In this document: piece after piece, positions 22,921 through 34,540 of the stretch | Position numbering within the stretch: position 1 is the first letter of the stretch | Layout: each line of letters begins with the position of its first letter | Source of the DNA: Boletus sp. NGJ | Lineage: Eukaryota; Basidiomycota; Agaricomycetes; Boletales; Boletaceae | Length of the DNA: 64,000 nucleotides | Reading direction: 5' to 3' | Assembly: GCA_019096195.1 (NCBI GenBank) | Contig: JAGTXK010000055.1 | Coordinates: 1,736,001 to 1,800,000 of the forward strand | Program-made: the position numbers and the translations under genes | Notes under the pieces: model-generated | Told to the model about the DNA's origin: nothing | What the model saw: the letters and a program-made list of their open reading frames with translations, nothing else | Database searches by the model: none

Positions 22921-23318
22921 GAACAGGAGGCATTACTGACAGTCCTGGTCTCACCATTGTGCTTCAAAATTGGTGGGCAGCATAGGGCAGAGCTAATTGT
23001 GGACAATCCCAATATCCAAGGATTATCTAATTTGAGATCTCCTAAATCATATGAACTTGTCATATGAACTACAAAGTTGAATTTTGACATGAGATTCTGC
23101 CATCCAAACGAGACCTTACCCTAGGGATATCAACCCCTGAAGAGTGACACCCCTGTTAACCTGGAACTTTAGATGTGATTCCAGATGGTGATAGGATCAT
23201 TACTATATCTCATGCTTGGCACTAGACCTAATATTTCTTATGCTGTTATCCAGCTAGCATAAAATTTTGCCAATCTAACACAAGAGTACCTTCATAAGGC
23301 ATTCTATATACATACATA

Positions 23319-24916
23319 CAGTGATCTCCAAAACTGTTGCAATGTCTAACCCCAATGTGGTGTGTGCAGCGCACCACAACCGCCCGTGGGAATTACACTT
23401 CGCTTTGGTGGGGACAAACTAAGTACACACTCTTGGCTACAATGCGGCCTCTGGATGATGTGATTTGGATCAGAGGCTGTGGAGTTATGTCCATTTCAAA
23501 ACAGCAATATGATTGCAACAGTTTTGCATCTCTTAGTATGAAGTGGGTATTAGTACTTGGTATATCCTTCTTTTGCCTTGAGCACTGCCTCAACCCTCCT
23601 AGGCATGCTTTCAATTAACTTCTGACACTCCTCGAGTGGTATCCCCTTCCATTCCACCTGAACTCTCTCCCATAACTTATAAATTCCACTAGAAGGATGT
23701 TCTTGATCTACTAGCCTTCTTTTGAGGTGACCTCAGAGGTGTTCAATGGGGTTGAGGTCAGGAGACTGTGCTGGCCATATCATAGACCAAAAATCCTACT
23801 CTCCAAGCCACTCTTTCACCTTTTTGCAAGTATACTTGGGATCATTGTCTCGCTGAAAAATCATGTTAAGAGGATCTAGACCATAATACTCTAGAGTATT
23901 TGGCAGCTCATCCTTCAAAATATGAAGGTAAAGGTCTCCATCCATCCTACCATCAATCTTGGCAGCATAGCCAACTCCCTGCCAAGTCATACACCCCCAC
24001 ATCATGAGAGAACCTCCTCCAAACTTCAAGGTCCCTTCAACCAATCTATCATTAAGCCCTTCACCTGCTTTTTTCCAGATCCATTTTCACCCATCTGACC
24101 CTAGGTGATTGATTTTAGTCTCATCAGACCATACTACCTTCTTCCAGTCCTCTATAGTCCAATCCTTATGAGTATAGGCAAAGTCCAAGCAAGCCTTGTG
24201 ATGCCTAGCTGATAGAAGGGGGCATTTAGACTTTACCACAGCCTTCATATCAGTTTTTCTTAAGTGCTGGCGTACTGTGGAGGTAGAGAGGGGTTGGTTG
24301 ACCACATTGGTGAGAGCCTTGGTCACCTGGACAGCATTTTCTGCCTTTCCAAATGAAATAAAACAGATGGCATGACAAAGATTAATAGGAGAAAGCTTGG
24401 ATGGGCAACCTCCAGCAGACTTCTGAAGCTCAGAACGCTCTTTGGAGCAGAGCCTGGATATGGTAGAAGCATGGAGACCAGTGGTGGCAGCAATAGAATG
24501 AGCTGACTGGCCAGCATCAAGCATAGAGAGAATGGTGTTTTTTTGAGTAGAAGAAATGGATCTCATGATGATGTGGTTGGGAATAAAGAAGTGTGTGAAC
24601 TATTTCAAACTCAGACATAATATTTATATGTGTATCTTTGTTTGTATAACCAAACATTGCCACTTATGATGGTATTTCAACAAGATTGCACATTCTCTAC
24701 TAAAAGATGCAAAACTATTGCAATGGTATTGCTTTTTTGAAATGGACATAACTCCACAGCCTCTGATCCAATCACATCATCTAGAGGCTGCATTGTAGCC
24801 AAGAGTGTGTACTTTGTTTGTCCCCACCAAAGCAAAGTGTAATTCCCACAGGTGTTTGTGGTGCACTGCATGCACTACATCAAGGTTAGACATTGCAACA
24901 GTTTTGAAGGTCACTG
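23319..24916 (-). mobile_element. Tc1/mariner-like transposon with about 220-bp TIRs (family B)
   Basis: The ends are CAGTGATCTCCAAAACTGTT and CAGTGACCTTCAAAACTGTT (minus strand), with TA at 23317-23318 and 24917-24918. The inverted repeats extend for about 220 bp (23319-23542 against 24692-24916). It sits in the copia linker between reverse transcriptase and RNase H. The family differs from the one at 10061 in everything but the outer CAGTGA. Confidence 0.92.
23619..24566 (-). pseudogene. Tc1 transposase with three in-frame stops
   Basis: The start MRSISSTQKNTILSMLDAGQ at 24566 leads through an HTH (HSIAATTGLHASTISRLCSK). Next come GCPSKLSPINL and a second HTH (LSTSTVRQHLRKT), then DWTIEDWKKVVWSDETKIN with the first catalytic Asp. 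These are followed by KFGGGSLMMWGCMTW, QRDNDPKYT (second Asp) and SPDLNPIEHL (third motif). The whole protein lies in one frame. Only three stops interrupt it (near 24087, 23793 and 23730), and each could arise by one transition. The ending GYTKY is near 23570-23585. It is the best-preserved transposase in the window. Confidence 0.9.
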
Positions 24917-25516
24917 TATGTCGCTATCTAATCAGCACTCACAAATACTTGCTTGTGTATGATGGATCCTCCGGCAATAGTACTGTATTACTGCTTGCAC
25001 TAACTCAGATTAGGGAGCAGATCCAGATACTCACCACTCCCAAATAGAATTTTACTTAAAGCTGGCAAATGAAGTTTTCTTATGGAATTCTCACTTACAA
25101 AAAACCACTGCTCTATCTTCTATGGAAGCAGAATACATGACCTTGAACAATTGTACACACCAGGTCATATGGATTAAACAAAAGTTTAGTAAGATCAGCT
25201 ACAATCTTAAACCTATTCCGATTTGTGGTGACAATCAAGGTTCCATTTTTATAGCTCACAATTTTGTTACTGAGCATTATACAAAACATATCCCCATTCA
25301 TTTTCCTTTTGTTAGAGATGCTATTACCAATCAGCATGTAGAAATCTACTATATTGAAGGAACTAACCATCCCACAGATACACTGTATTCACTATGAACC
25401 TCAGACATATTAAGTTTGAGATGTTTCAATCTCAAATCAATCTTGTATTTAAAAATGCTGCTAGTTGGAACTAGCAGAGTGTTTGCAATTACCATATGCT
25501 AAGCAAGGAAAAAGAG

Positions 25517-26433
25517 TGTTGAACTACACTGTAGTAGACTCATTAATATACCATATACAGTGACTCCCAAAATTGAGTGAATGTTTTGAGATTTTGGAGT
25601 ATTAGCCATATAACTCAGGAACATGAACAAATAGAGCCAAAGTATAAGTGGGTGCCTAAATGTGCCTGCCCCTGGCTATCTGTCAAAAAATATTTATGTA
25701 AGTTGAGTATGTATGTATTAACAGAGAGGTTTCAGGGAGTGTATGGGTTGGAAAGGTGTTGGGCACCTTGCAGAGGTTAAGGGGAGGATGGATGCCAATC
25801 AATATGTGGACATTTTGAAGGACAACTTGCTTCCCAGCTTGGAGGAATCTGGAATTTCTCTAGAGGATGTGATTTTTCAACAGGACAATGACCCTAAACA
25901 TACCTCCAAAACAGCCAAAACATGAATGGAGGACAATGATATTCTCCAGATCTTAATCCTATTGAACACCTTTGGCATCACATCAAAAAGGAGCTTGCCA
26001 AGTATTCAAAACATGCCAAAGAAGTATGGGAGATTTGGGATAGAGTGGCAGAAGTATGGAACAACATAGATTCAGAGGTGTGTCAGAATTTGATTGAAAG
26101 TATGCCTGGGAGGATCCAAGCAGTGATCAAGGCCACAAAAGGTCATACAAAGTACTAGAATTGGCTGATTCTATAGATTTGATATATGGTTACAAAATTG
26201 AGTCAATAACTTGCCAATTTGAATTGACTATATCTCCATAGATACATATTCCAATTATATAAGTCTTTTTTAACAGATAGCCAGGAGCAGGCCCATTTAG
26301 GTATCCACTTATACTTTAGCTCTATTTGTTCATGTTCCTGAGTTATATAGCTAATACTCCAAAATCTCAAAACATTCACTCAATTTTGAAAGTCACTGTA
26401 AGCCAGGCAACTGCCTGATTGCTACTTTCAACA
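25517..26433 (+). repeat. Copia LTR carrying a Tc1 derivative
   Basis: It has TGTTGAAC..TTTCAACA ends with short inverted termini, as usual for copia LTRs. About 74 bp of LTR remain around the inserted 25558-26398 element. The related LTR at 27518-34110 keeps about 180 bp, so this one has lost part of its length. Confidence 0.65.
25558..26398 (+). mobile_element. Deletion derivative of Tc1-like family A
   Basis: Both ends match the 10061-11641 element (CAGTGACTCCCAAAATTGAG at the left, inverted at 26398), with TA at 25556-25557 and 26399-26400. The middle is deleted from about 25717, so only the second half of the transposase remains (DANQYVDILKDNLLPSLEES, QQDNDPKHT). It ends with GHTKY and a stop at about 26155. 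A deleted copy that keeps both ends is typical of a non-autonomous element mobilised by a full copy. Confidence 0.88.
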
Positions 26434-27622
26434 AAAGTTAGGCTTTAAGTGTCTGAAAACTGATGCCAATCTTTTTATTTAAAATAATTCATTCTTGCAA
26501 TTATGTATATACATAGATGATGCCCTATTCTGTGGTCTCTCAAAAACCCTTGTCAACCAAGTCAAGGTTATCTTTATAAAAAGGTGGGAATGCCATGATC
26601 TTGAGAAAATATATGAATTCCTTTGAATGAACATATGTCAAGATGGCCACCAACTAGAAATAGATCAGTGCAAATACTTCAATCAAGTACTTGAGTGGCA
26701 CAAAATAATCAACACACTATCAGCTTGTACATCCTTACCCAAGAGATATCAACTTCTAAAGAGTAACACCCCTGTTAACCAGGAATTTCAGAGGTGATTC
26801 CAAACTATAATAGAATCATTATATTTCATGCTTGATACCAGACCCAACATTGCCTATGCTATCACCCAGCTGGCATAAATGTCTGCCAATCTGATACAAG
26901 AGCACCTTGATAAGGCACTCTGCATATTTTGCTATCTAATCAGCACTCACAGCTACTCACTTGTGTATGATGGATCCTCTGAAAATGGTATTACCACCTG
27001 CACTGACTCTGATTAGGAAGCAGATCCAGATACTTGCCACTTCCAAATGGAGTTTTTTCTATGGAATTCTCATTTACAAAAAACCACTACTCTGTCTTCT
27101 ATGGAAGCACAATACATGGCCTTGAACAATTGTATATACATACATGCCAGATCATATAGATTAAACAAATGTTTTGGAAGATTGGCTACAAATTTAAATT
27201 AAACCTATCCCTATTTGTGGTGACAATCAAGGTTCCATTTTTATGGCTAACAATCCTGTTACTGAATGTCACACAAAACATATTCCCATTCATTATCATT
27301 TTGTTAGAGATGCCATTACTGATTGGCATATAGAAATCTACTATATTGAAGGGACTAACAATCCCACCAATATGTTCACCAAGAACCTCAGACATGTCAA
27401 GTTTGAGATGTTTTCTCAAATTGATCTTGTATTTAAATACACTGCCAGTTGGAACTAGCAGAGCATTAATTCCATTCTCTATGCTTACACATAAACTGTA
27501 TGCTAAGCAAGGGGGAGTGTTGAACTATACCTAGACTCACTAGTGTACCAGATATAAGTACAAGTTCACATGGTTTATGTATTTAGATACAAACTCAGCA
27601 GAGCTGAGTTCTAATCACTTCT

Positions 27623-28102
27623 TGTTATGACCTTTCAGCGCAAAACCACAAGGCTAGAACTACTCGTAGGTTACACGAATCCTGGCTGAATGAATCAGGT
27701 GGGGAGTCATTATCCATACTGTTCCCAATCCTACGATGACCAGAGTGGCCAAAGCTAATAGATTGTTGGAGGAAAAATACAAGTGGATTAGACTGGGGTT
27801 ACCAGTCGTCAAAGTACTTCTTTATATACATGAGGAGAATGCGCACGGACCAAGCAGTGCGTGTGATAAACTACTAAGTATAGTAAGACGGAGATTAAAT
27901 GGGCTATGTGAGAAGAGTGGAAATTAAAGAGGCGTGGATCACATGAGGTGTGACGTCATATGATGTCATAGGTTCTAGATCTATCATGTGATGTGTTTCC
28001 ATGGTCACGTGCACAGTCATGTGACTTATGAAGAAAAGATTTGAAGGAATTGAAAAGTAAGTGTATGTTTGAAAAGTTTGAAAATTTCTTATATTATAAC
28101 AC
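27623..28102 (-). repeat. 3' LTR of the youngest gypsy element
   Basis: 480 bp, TG..CA ends. The minus-strand transcript-start motif CAGTCTAATCCA lies at 27784-27795, downstream of a TATATAAAG box. Confidence 0.92.
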
Positions 28103-31100
28103 TACCCCCTCTTTAAGACTCGAATTCCAGGCGAGTCATTGTTTTTTCGGTTTCGGTGAAGTTTTCATAAGGTGTGAATAAAGAAATAAATGCTGAAATA
28201 GATAAACCACGAAGCTTACATGGTGCGGAGGGGTTAAGATGATGGAAATCATTGACTGCATCCGGTGCAGTGATATGAATTTCATCGGATTCCCAAGTAC
28301 GATCAGTTTCATCGTAACCCTTCCAATGTACCAAATATTCCAATTTGCCGTTCTTCAATCTAGAAGCGGCTATAAAATCTACCTTGAATTGCTCTTCTCC
28401 CTCTTCATCAATCTCTATGGCGTCAGGACATGATTTGGGCTGTCCAGGCAGCGTTTCGTTGTATGGTTTGACACGAGAGATGTTCACAGTTGGATGAATG
28501 TGAACAGAGTTTGGAAGTTTCAGTGTAATGGCGTTGGGAAGGATCCGAGTTATGGTATAAGGACCAATCCATTTTTGCGTGAGTTTTTTCGCTGTGTAAG
28601 GTAGTTTTAATTTATCTGTGGATAACCAGACTTGCTGGTCGATAGAATATTCAGGTGCGGTAGATCGTTTTTTGTCGGAAGAGGTGATCATCCTCTTTCG
28701 TATAGCTTCCAGCGCTTCTTCAATATCCTTATGATTACACCCAATTTCTTTTGCAAATCCCGTGAGATTCCCTTCAAAACCCATACACGGTATGTAGTTT
28801 CATGTAACTTTGAAAGGGATCTCACCGGTTGCCGTGGTTACAGTATTATTGTATGAGAATTGGGCTAACTTCAGCCATTCGACCCAGTCGTTTTGCTTCT
28901 TTCCAGCATATGCGCAGAGATACTGCTCAAGATCTCGATTAATGCGCTCAGTTTGTCTGTCCGTTTGCGGATGATATGCTGTAGAGATTTTTTGTTTTAT
29001 GCCAAGAAGCTTACAAAGCTCTTGTGTGAAGGTAGAAACGAACTGTGGTCCTCGATCTGAGACGAGAGTAGAAGGAAGTCCATGTGTTGACCAGACATGG
29101 TCTCTAAATAGAATGGCAAGATCCTTCAAAGAACATGTATCATAAGTGGGTATAAAAATAACTTCTTTAGAAAATCTGTCCACAACAACACAAATGGCGG
29201 TAAAGGATTGTGATGGGGGTAAACCTGTAATAAAGTCTACCGATAAATCTTCCCATGGTCTTTTTGCCACAGGTAGGGGAATAACTTTTCCTGCCGGTGC
29301 ATTTTGCTTACCCTTCGTGAGGGCGCACACTTGGCAGTGATCTACATAATTTTTTACGTCCTTTGTGACTCCTGGCCACGAAAAATATTGAGAAAGAGTG
29401 TGTATAGTTTTGGAATGACTGCCGTGTCCTGCAATGGGCGAGTTGTGACATAAAGTAATGATTTCTGTACGTAATGATTCGGGGACGAATATTTGGTCTT
29501 TTTCATTTTTGAATAGATTAAGTTCAGAATAGAAAAGGAAATTGTTTATGGCGTCTATGTCATATTTTTTAGATTCTTTTTGTATTTTTGTTATATGATC
29601 CGAAGATAAAGAAATGTAGTTTATAAAGATAGAAGGAGGGAGAACTGTGACGTTTTGATTGTGATCTTGCACTGCGTCACCATGATTGGGTCTTCTGGAA
29701 AGAGCGTCAGCTCTTCCATTTGAAGAACCTGGTTTATAAACAAAAGAATAATTAAATTCTTGGAGAAGCGCATGCCAACATGCTTGACGTCCGCTAAGTG
29801 TTTGAGGCTTTTTCCAATATTCTAAGTTCTTGTGGTCGGTCCAGATTTCAAATCCTTCTCGACCGATTAGATAGTGGCGCCATTCTTCTAGGGCGCGAAT
29901 CACTGCTAGCAGTTCTTTGTCATATATTGAATAATTATGCTCTGCGCTGTCAAAGGAGTGAGAGATAAAGGTGACTGGTTGCCAATTACCATCGTTACAT
30001 AGAGTAGAGAGCACTGCTCCCATGGCGATGTCTGAGGCATTGGTTTCCACACGCATTTCTTGATCGCGGTTTGGATATGCGAGAAGTGGCGCTTCCGTAA
30101 ATTTTCTTTTTAGGTTGGAGAATGCTTCTTGTTGTTCTGGACCCCATTTGAACAGAATGTCTTTCTTAGGTAAGATCTTTCAAGGGTCGAGCTATTTGTG
30201 TAAAGCCTTCTATGAATCGTCTATAATAATTACAAAGTCCGAGGAAGCCTTGGAGTTGCTTCAGTCTTGTAGGTATTGGCCAATCCATGACCCCGGCTAC
30301 TTTCTTTGACTGCATCTCTACCCCCTCTTTAGATACGACCATTCCTAAAAAGTCCACTTTTTCTGCTGAGAAGGTACACTTTTCTGGTTTTATGTAAAGG
30401 TCATTCTCGCGTAAGCGGCGTAGAACTTCCTTTACAACTTCTTCGTGTTGTTCTTTTGTCTTTTTTGATGTAAATATCATGACGTCGTCAATGTAGATGA
30501 CGACTACAGCATACATGTCATTAAATATGTCGTTCATCATAGTTTGGAATGTGGGGGGAGAGTTTGTGAGTCCGAAATACATAACAGTAGGCTCATATGC
30601 TCCAATAGGGGTGACGAAGGCTGCTTTCCATTCATCGCCTTCTTTGATATGGACATTGTTATATCCCCATCGAAGGTCCATAGCTGTAAATAGATCCGCA
30701 TTTTTGAGTCAATCAATTAACTGCGGGATAAGAGGGAGCAGATAGGAATTTTTGATGGTTCCTTTATTTAAATATTGATAGTCCATGACCATTTGTTTTT
30801 TACCGTCCTTTTTTGGAATAAAGAAGATGGGGGATGTCTGTGGAGATTTTGAGGGTTTGACTTAACCCTTTTTAACTTCCTTTTTGATAAACGTTCTGAC
30901 TTCTTCCATCTCGATGTCCGAAAGGGGAATAACGCATCCTTTCTTTGGAATGAAGTCTTCTTTGAGATCGATTGCGTGATCCCAATGTTTTCATAAAGGC
31001 ATCCTTTGGAATTCTTTCTCCGAAAAGACATCTAGAAATTCATGATAAGTTAAGGGAACTTTTTCTTTGAGTCCTTCCTCTATAGTACGAAGTTGAACCG

Positions 31101-33550
31101 GTTCGTAAGAAGAATTGGGTCCTAGGCCCATGATTTTACAATAAAAAGTACAGCAGGGAAAAGTAATTGTCTGTTTTACCCAATCGATGTCAGGGTTGTG
31201 GCGATACAGCCAGTCATAACCGATGATCATACGATGGGTTCCTAGTTTGGATATATAAGCATCTATTACTTCATAATGTCCTTCAATTTCCACCATCAGT
31301 GTTACCACATGATGGATCGGTCCGATAGCTCCTTCTGAACCGTCAGTCTTATGTATCTTTATGGGGTTATCAATAGTATAGAAGGGAATTCCATGACGTT
31401 TAACGTAGTCCTGATCAATAAAAGTATGTGACGCTCCCGAATCCAGGAGGGACTGAAAACGGTAACGTGACCACTGGCCATTGACATTGCACGATACTAT
31501 GGTTTCGAGGGAGAATTCTCCACCATAGGAAAGCGTGGATGCTTGGTTCAATGTAACCTTTGTGGGTTTATAGATATGTGATATTTTTTGTTGTTTTACA
31601 AGGGAATTAAGTACATTTAAGTCCAGTGCCGCGCTCAATTGAGACGCCCTCGTGGATTTCATTGATAAGTTACGTAGAACAGAAGAAAGATCTGAGATAG
31701 GAAAGTCGCTACTGGTACATGTTGTAAGAGAAGAAAGAGAAGAAAATTGTTCATGCCGTTGAGTTCCCTCTTCACTCATTGGCGCTGTCCATTTAAAGCC
31801 TGCGCAGCTCTGGCTTTGGCTTCTACCTCAAACTTATCTCTGTAATACGCTTCTGCCTCATCAGAAATGTATGCCCTTGCTGCTACACTTGGTGCCGCTG
31901 TAGCTACGGGAGGTTGCAGAAGTGGTCGTTGTGCATATTGACAAGATTGGGGTTCGTTAAAAAATGAGGGATACTCGTGTTCTCTCTGTGATTGCTCGAC
32001 GTACGAGCCTTGGTTCCAATCCCATATCTGTCTCTGCATCGGTGGACGACCAGTTCATTTAAACGGATTTGTAGGACAGTTTGACTTGATATGGCCGGGT
32101 TTACCACAGTGGAAACAGGTTCTTGTTTCTTTCGAAGGTCCAGCCTGCTGGACTCCTATTTCCATGGGTGCACCGCGACCCGGTTGAGTGCCCACTGCCG
32201 TGTATTGGGGGCAGTAAGAATTGTGTGGGGGCTGCCCACAAGGAGGAGGGAATGACGATCGAGGAGGTTGTGTTCAGATGGGCGGTCCACGTTCATTTGC
32301 TATTTGTTCGAACGCCCTTCCTATTGTTCTGTAGTTTATAACCAGATCCTCGTAATCGAAGTTCCGAGCCGGACTGTTCAGCCGAGATCTCTTGTAGATT
32401 TTGTAATCCATGGCCTTCTTGAGAAGAACCTCAGCGTGATGGTCGTCTATATATGACTCTTTCCTCAGAATTTCGAATTTTTGCAGGAACAGGTCTATGG
32501 GGTGACCATTTTGTCTTAAAGTCTCAAGTTTCCTCAAAGACTCGTGCGCTAATGTATCAATACAAAAGTGCATCTTTATTTGGTCTTGCAACCTGTTCCA
32601 TGTTGGCCATGCATTGGCTCCTTTTGCCGGCTGCATGACTCCATTTGCGTCTATCTCGATGGTCACCTCTTCATCGAGATAATGCTCCATTATAAGTTGA
32701 GCAAAACTTTCTGCCTTCCCTTCAAGGCACGAGAGGACTGCGATGTCCATGATTTTATTGTTTTTCCAGGTCTGAGCGTCAACCCAGAGACATAGCTTTA
32801 TCCACCATGGGCGGAATGTAGACCTTGTGCCATCCCATTTCCCAGGGTTGGCGATTTTCTTGGTGACATTATCTTTATCATGTTCCTGAGTAAGGTCAGC
32901 AAGTTTTTGGACAAGCTCATCAATGTCGAGACAAGACATATTTGGGATTCGGTTTTAAGAGAGAGGTCGGGCGAAGATAGGAGTGGAAGTAGGCGATGTG
33001 ATAGAGGGCGAATGCGGAGGAGGGACGGAGAGGTCTGACTTTGTCGGGGTTTCTGATATATGTTTTCCTTTTCCTTGGTCGGTCTTCTTTCAGGACCTTA
33101 CTACCCAATATCTTACAATCGGGTTCTGGGGTCCCTACGCCTTCGTAGGAGTCAAAGTAGAGGTCATTGAAAATGGTGGGCAACGGTGGTAGGGGGACCG
33201 GAGTATAACTGCTTTACTACAAGCAGGCATTACATGGGAGAAAGTCGAGGTAAATCTCCTTATCGTAACTTCGTAATGTCACAGGTAATCACGAGAACCT
33301 GGGTTCACTATCATAGAACCAGCGTACGCTTAAGTCGGCAACCACCTAAGAAGTGGGGCTAGTGCACTATGCCCGGCAGCAACGTTATCCTTATTTATGA
33401 TGCCGGACGAGTGTATATGCAAGCGTTTCGGTGAGTGCTTTTCTCGTCACCATCAAGTGGTGAATACTACAGATGTCCCTTAAACGCTGGGCCCGCGTAT
33501 AATCTCCTTGGCTCTGGAGTCCGAGCATTGTGTATATAGTCTAATCCAAG

Positions 33551-34029
33551 TGTTATGACCTTTCAGCGCAAAACCACAAGGCTAGGACTACTCACAGGTT
33601 ACACGAATCCTGGCTGAACAAATCAGGTGGGGAGTCGTTATCTGTACTGTTCCCAATCCTACGATGACCAGAGTGGCCAAAGCTAATAGATTGTTGGAGG
33701 AAAAATACAAGTGGATTAGACTGGGGTTACCAGTCGTCAAAGTACTTCTTTATATACATGAGGAGAATGCGCACGGACCAAGCAGTGCGTGTGATAAACT
33801 ACTAAGTATAGTAAGACGGAGATTAAATGGGCTATGTGAGAAGAGTGGAAATTAAAGAGGCATGGATCACATGAGGTGTGACGTCATATGATGTCATAGG
33901 TTCTAGATCTATCATGTGATGTGTTTCCATGGTCACGTGCACAGTCACGTGACTTATGAAGAAAAGATTTGAAGGAATTGAAAAGTAAGTGTACGTTTGA
34001 AAAGTTTGAAAATTTCTTATATTATAACA
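33551..34029 (-). repeat. 5' LTR of the youngest gypsy element
   Basis: 479 bp, nearly identical to 27623-28102. The primer-binding site follows on the minus strand (TGGATTAGACT at 33538-33548). It pairs over 11 bases with CAGTCTAATCCA inside the LTR (33712-33723). Confidence 0.92.
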
Positions 34030-34110
34030 CTTCTTGCACCTGAACCACTATCATCTAAGTAGCCACCCTAGCAGGTAACCCATGCAACTGCCTGATTGCT
34101 ACTTTCATCA

Positions 34111-34540
34111 AGTGCAATATTCAATTCCTTTCCAAAGTTTAAAAGTTTAAGTGTAAAGTTATACATTTTTGACTACCAAAAGTGTAGTTGAAGTGTGGGA
34201 ACACTAAGTGAACAAAATATTCATTAGGAAAAGTGTAGAATTAAAGTGTGGGAAACATAAGTACCATCCACTGGTCTGATAAGCTTGGAGCTGATCAGAG
34301 ATTCATTAATATTGCTCATGCCATAAGGCTATATCTTTTGTAGCATTAAGAGGCTAGTGTTTTTACCTTATCACACCATCAATGATCCCTCTAATCATTG
34401 TTCCATACATAGTCTTCATGTTTTCTAGCTCTAACAACACAATGCTTTGAATGTGAACTGACATCTCGGCCAACTTTAGAGTGCACAGAATCATAGATTT
34501 TGCTCACAATTCCTGCCTAGAAATAAGCAGACATTTCCCC
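34111..34540. other. Boundary stretch without a gene
   Basis: This is AT-rich sequence between the copia LTR end and the stop codon of the MSS51 gene. It has repeated AAGTGTAG/AAGTGTGG words near 34160-34250 but no open frame or recognisable element. It marks the switch from repeat-rich to gene-rich DNA. Confidence 0.5.

Larger units (their letters stand above)
20852..23115. mobile_element. PIF/Harbinger DNA transposon with two convergent genes
   Basis: The ends are GGTCTTGTCTGGACAGCAGA at 20852 and its inverted counterpart (GGTCTCGTTTGGATGGCAGA on the minus strand) at 23115. They are flanked by the 3-bp target TTA (20849-20851 and 23116-23118), as is typical for Harbinger. Terminal repeats of about 60 bp continue through TCAAAATTCAACTTT. 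The second copia copy shows the empty site at about 26740. It holds a plus-strand Myb/SANT-like gene and a minus-strand HARBI1-type nuclease gene, tail to tail, which is the classic two-gene plan of the superfamily. Confidence 0.9.
19888..26433 (+). mobile_element. Ty1/copia fossil with three nested DNA transposons
   Basis: Reverse transcriptase of the copia type is readable from about 20100 to 20848 (blocks around a YLYGKLNE motif and IIYIDNALFYGP). A linker follows at 23119-23318. The copia-type RNase H (SSMEAEYMTL.., ICGDNQGSIF) lies at 25080-25400, and an LTR starts TGTTGAAC at 25517 and ends TTTCAACA at 26433. Gag and integrase were not recognised to the left, and 19888-20090 is unassigned sequence. 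It was entered by a Harbinger element, a Tc1-like element and a Tc1 derivative. Many breaks; an old fossil. Confidence 0.8.
27623..34029 (-). mobile_element. Ty3/gypsy chromovirus, youngest large element, broken
   Basis: LTRs at 27623-28102 and 33551-34029 are flanked by CTTCT (27618-27622 and 34030-34034). On the minus strand it carries gag (about 32274-32939), a CCHC knuckle (about 32070-32125) and protease (about 31370-31470). Reverse transcriptase and RNase H span about 30990 down to 29700, integrase (about 29600-28800) follows, and a chromodomain (YLVHWKGYDETDRTWESDEI, about 28290-28350) ends the series. The LTRs differ at about 11 of 480 sites by hand count, all transitions, so it is the youngest large element here. 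Only a few breaks are evident, but it is not whole. It keeps many CpG sites lost in the older copies. Confidence 0.93.
26434..34110 (+). mobile_element. Second Ty1/copia 3' half with LTR, holding a gypsy element
   Basis: The sequence from 26434 starts inside copia reverse transcriptase and repeats the order of the first copy: YIDD-like region (about 26500-26530), linker, and RNase H (about 27060-27420). An LTR starts TGTTGAAC at 27518. The gypsy element 27623-34029 splits this LTR, which ends TTTCATCA at 34110. It abuts the first copia LTR directly, so the two copies look like a tandem left by recombination plus deletion. Many breaks. Confidence 0.75.

Noticed and set aside
27736-33855. Two identical 63-residue open frames (27736-27927 and 33664-33855)
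   Set aside because: They are the same stretch in the two LTRs of one gypsy element, on the strand opposite to its transcription.
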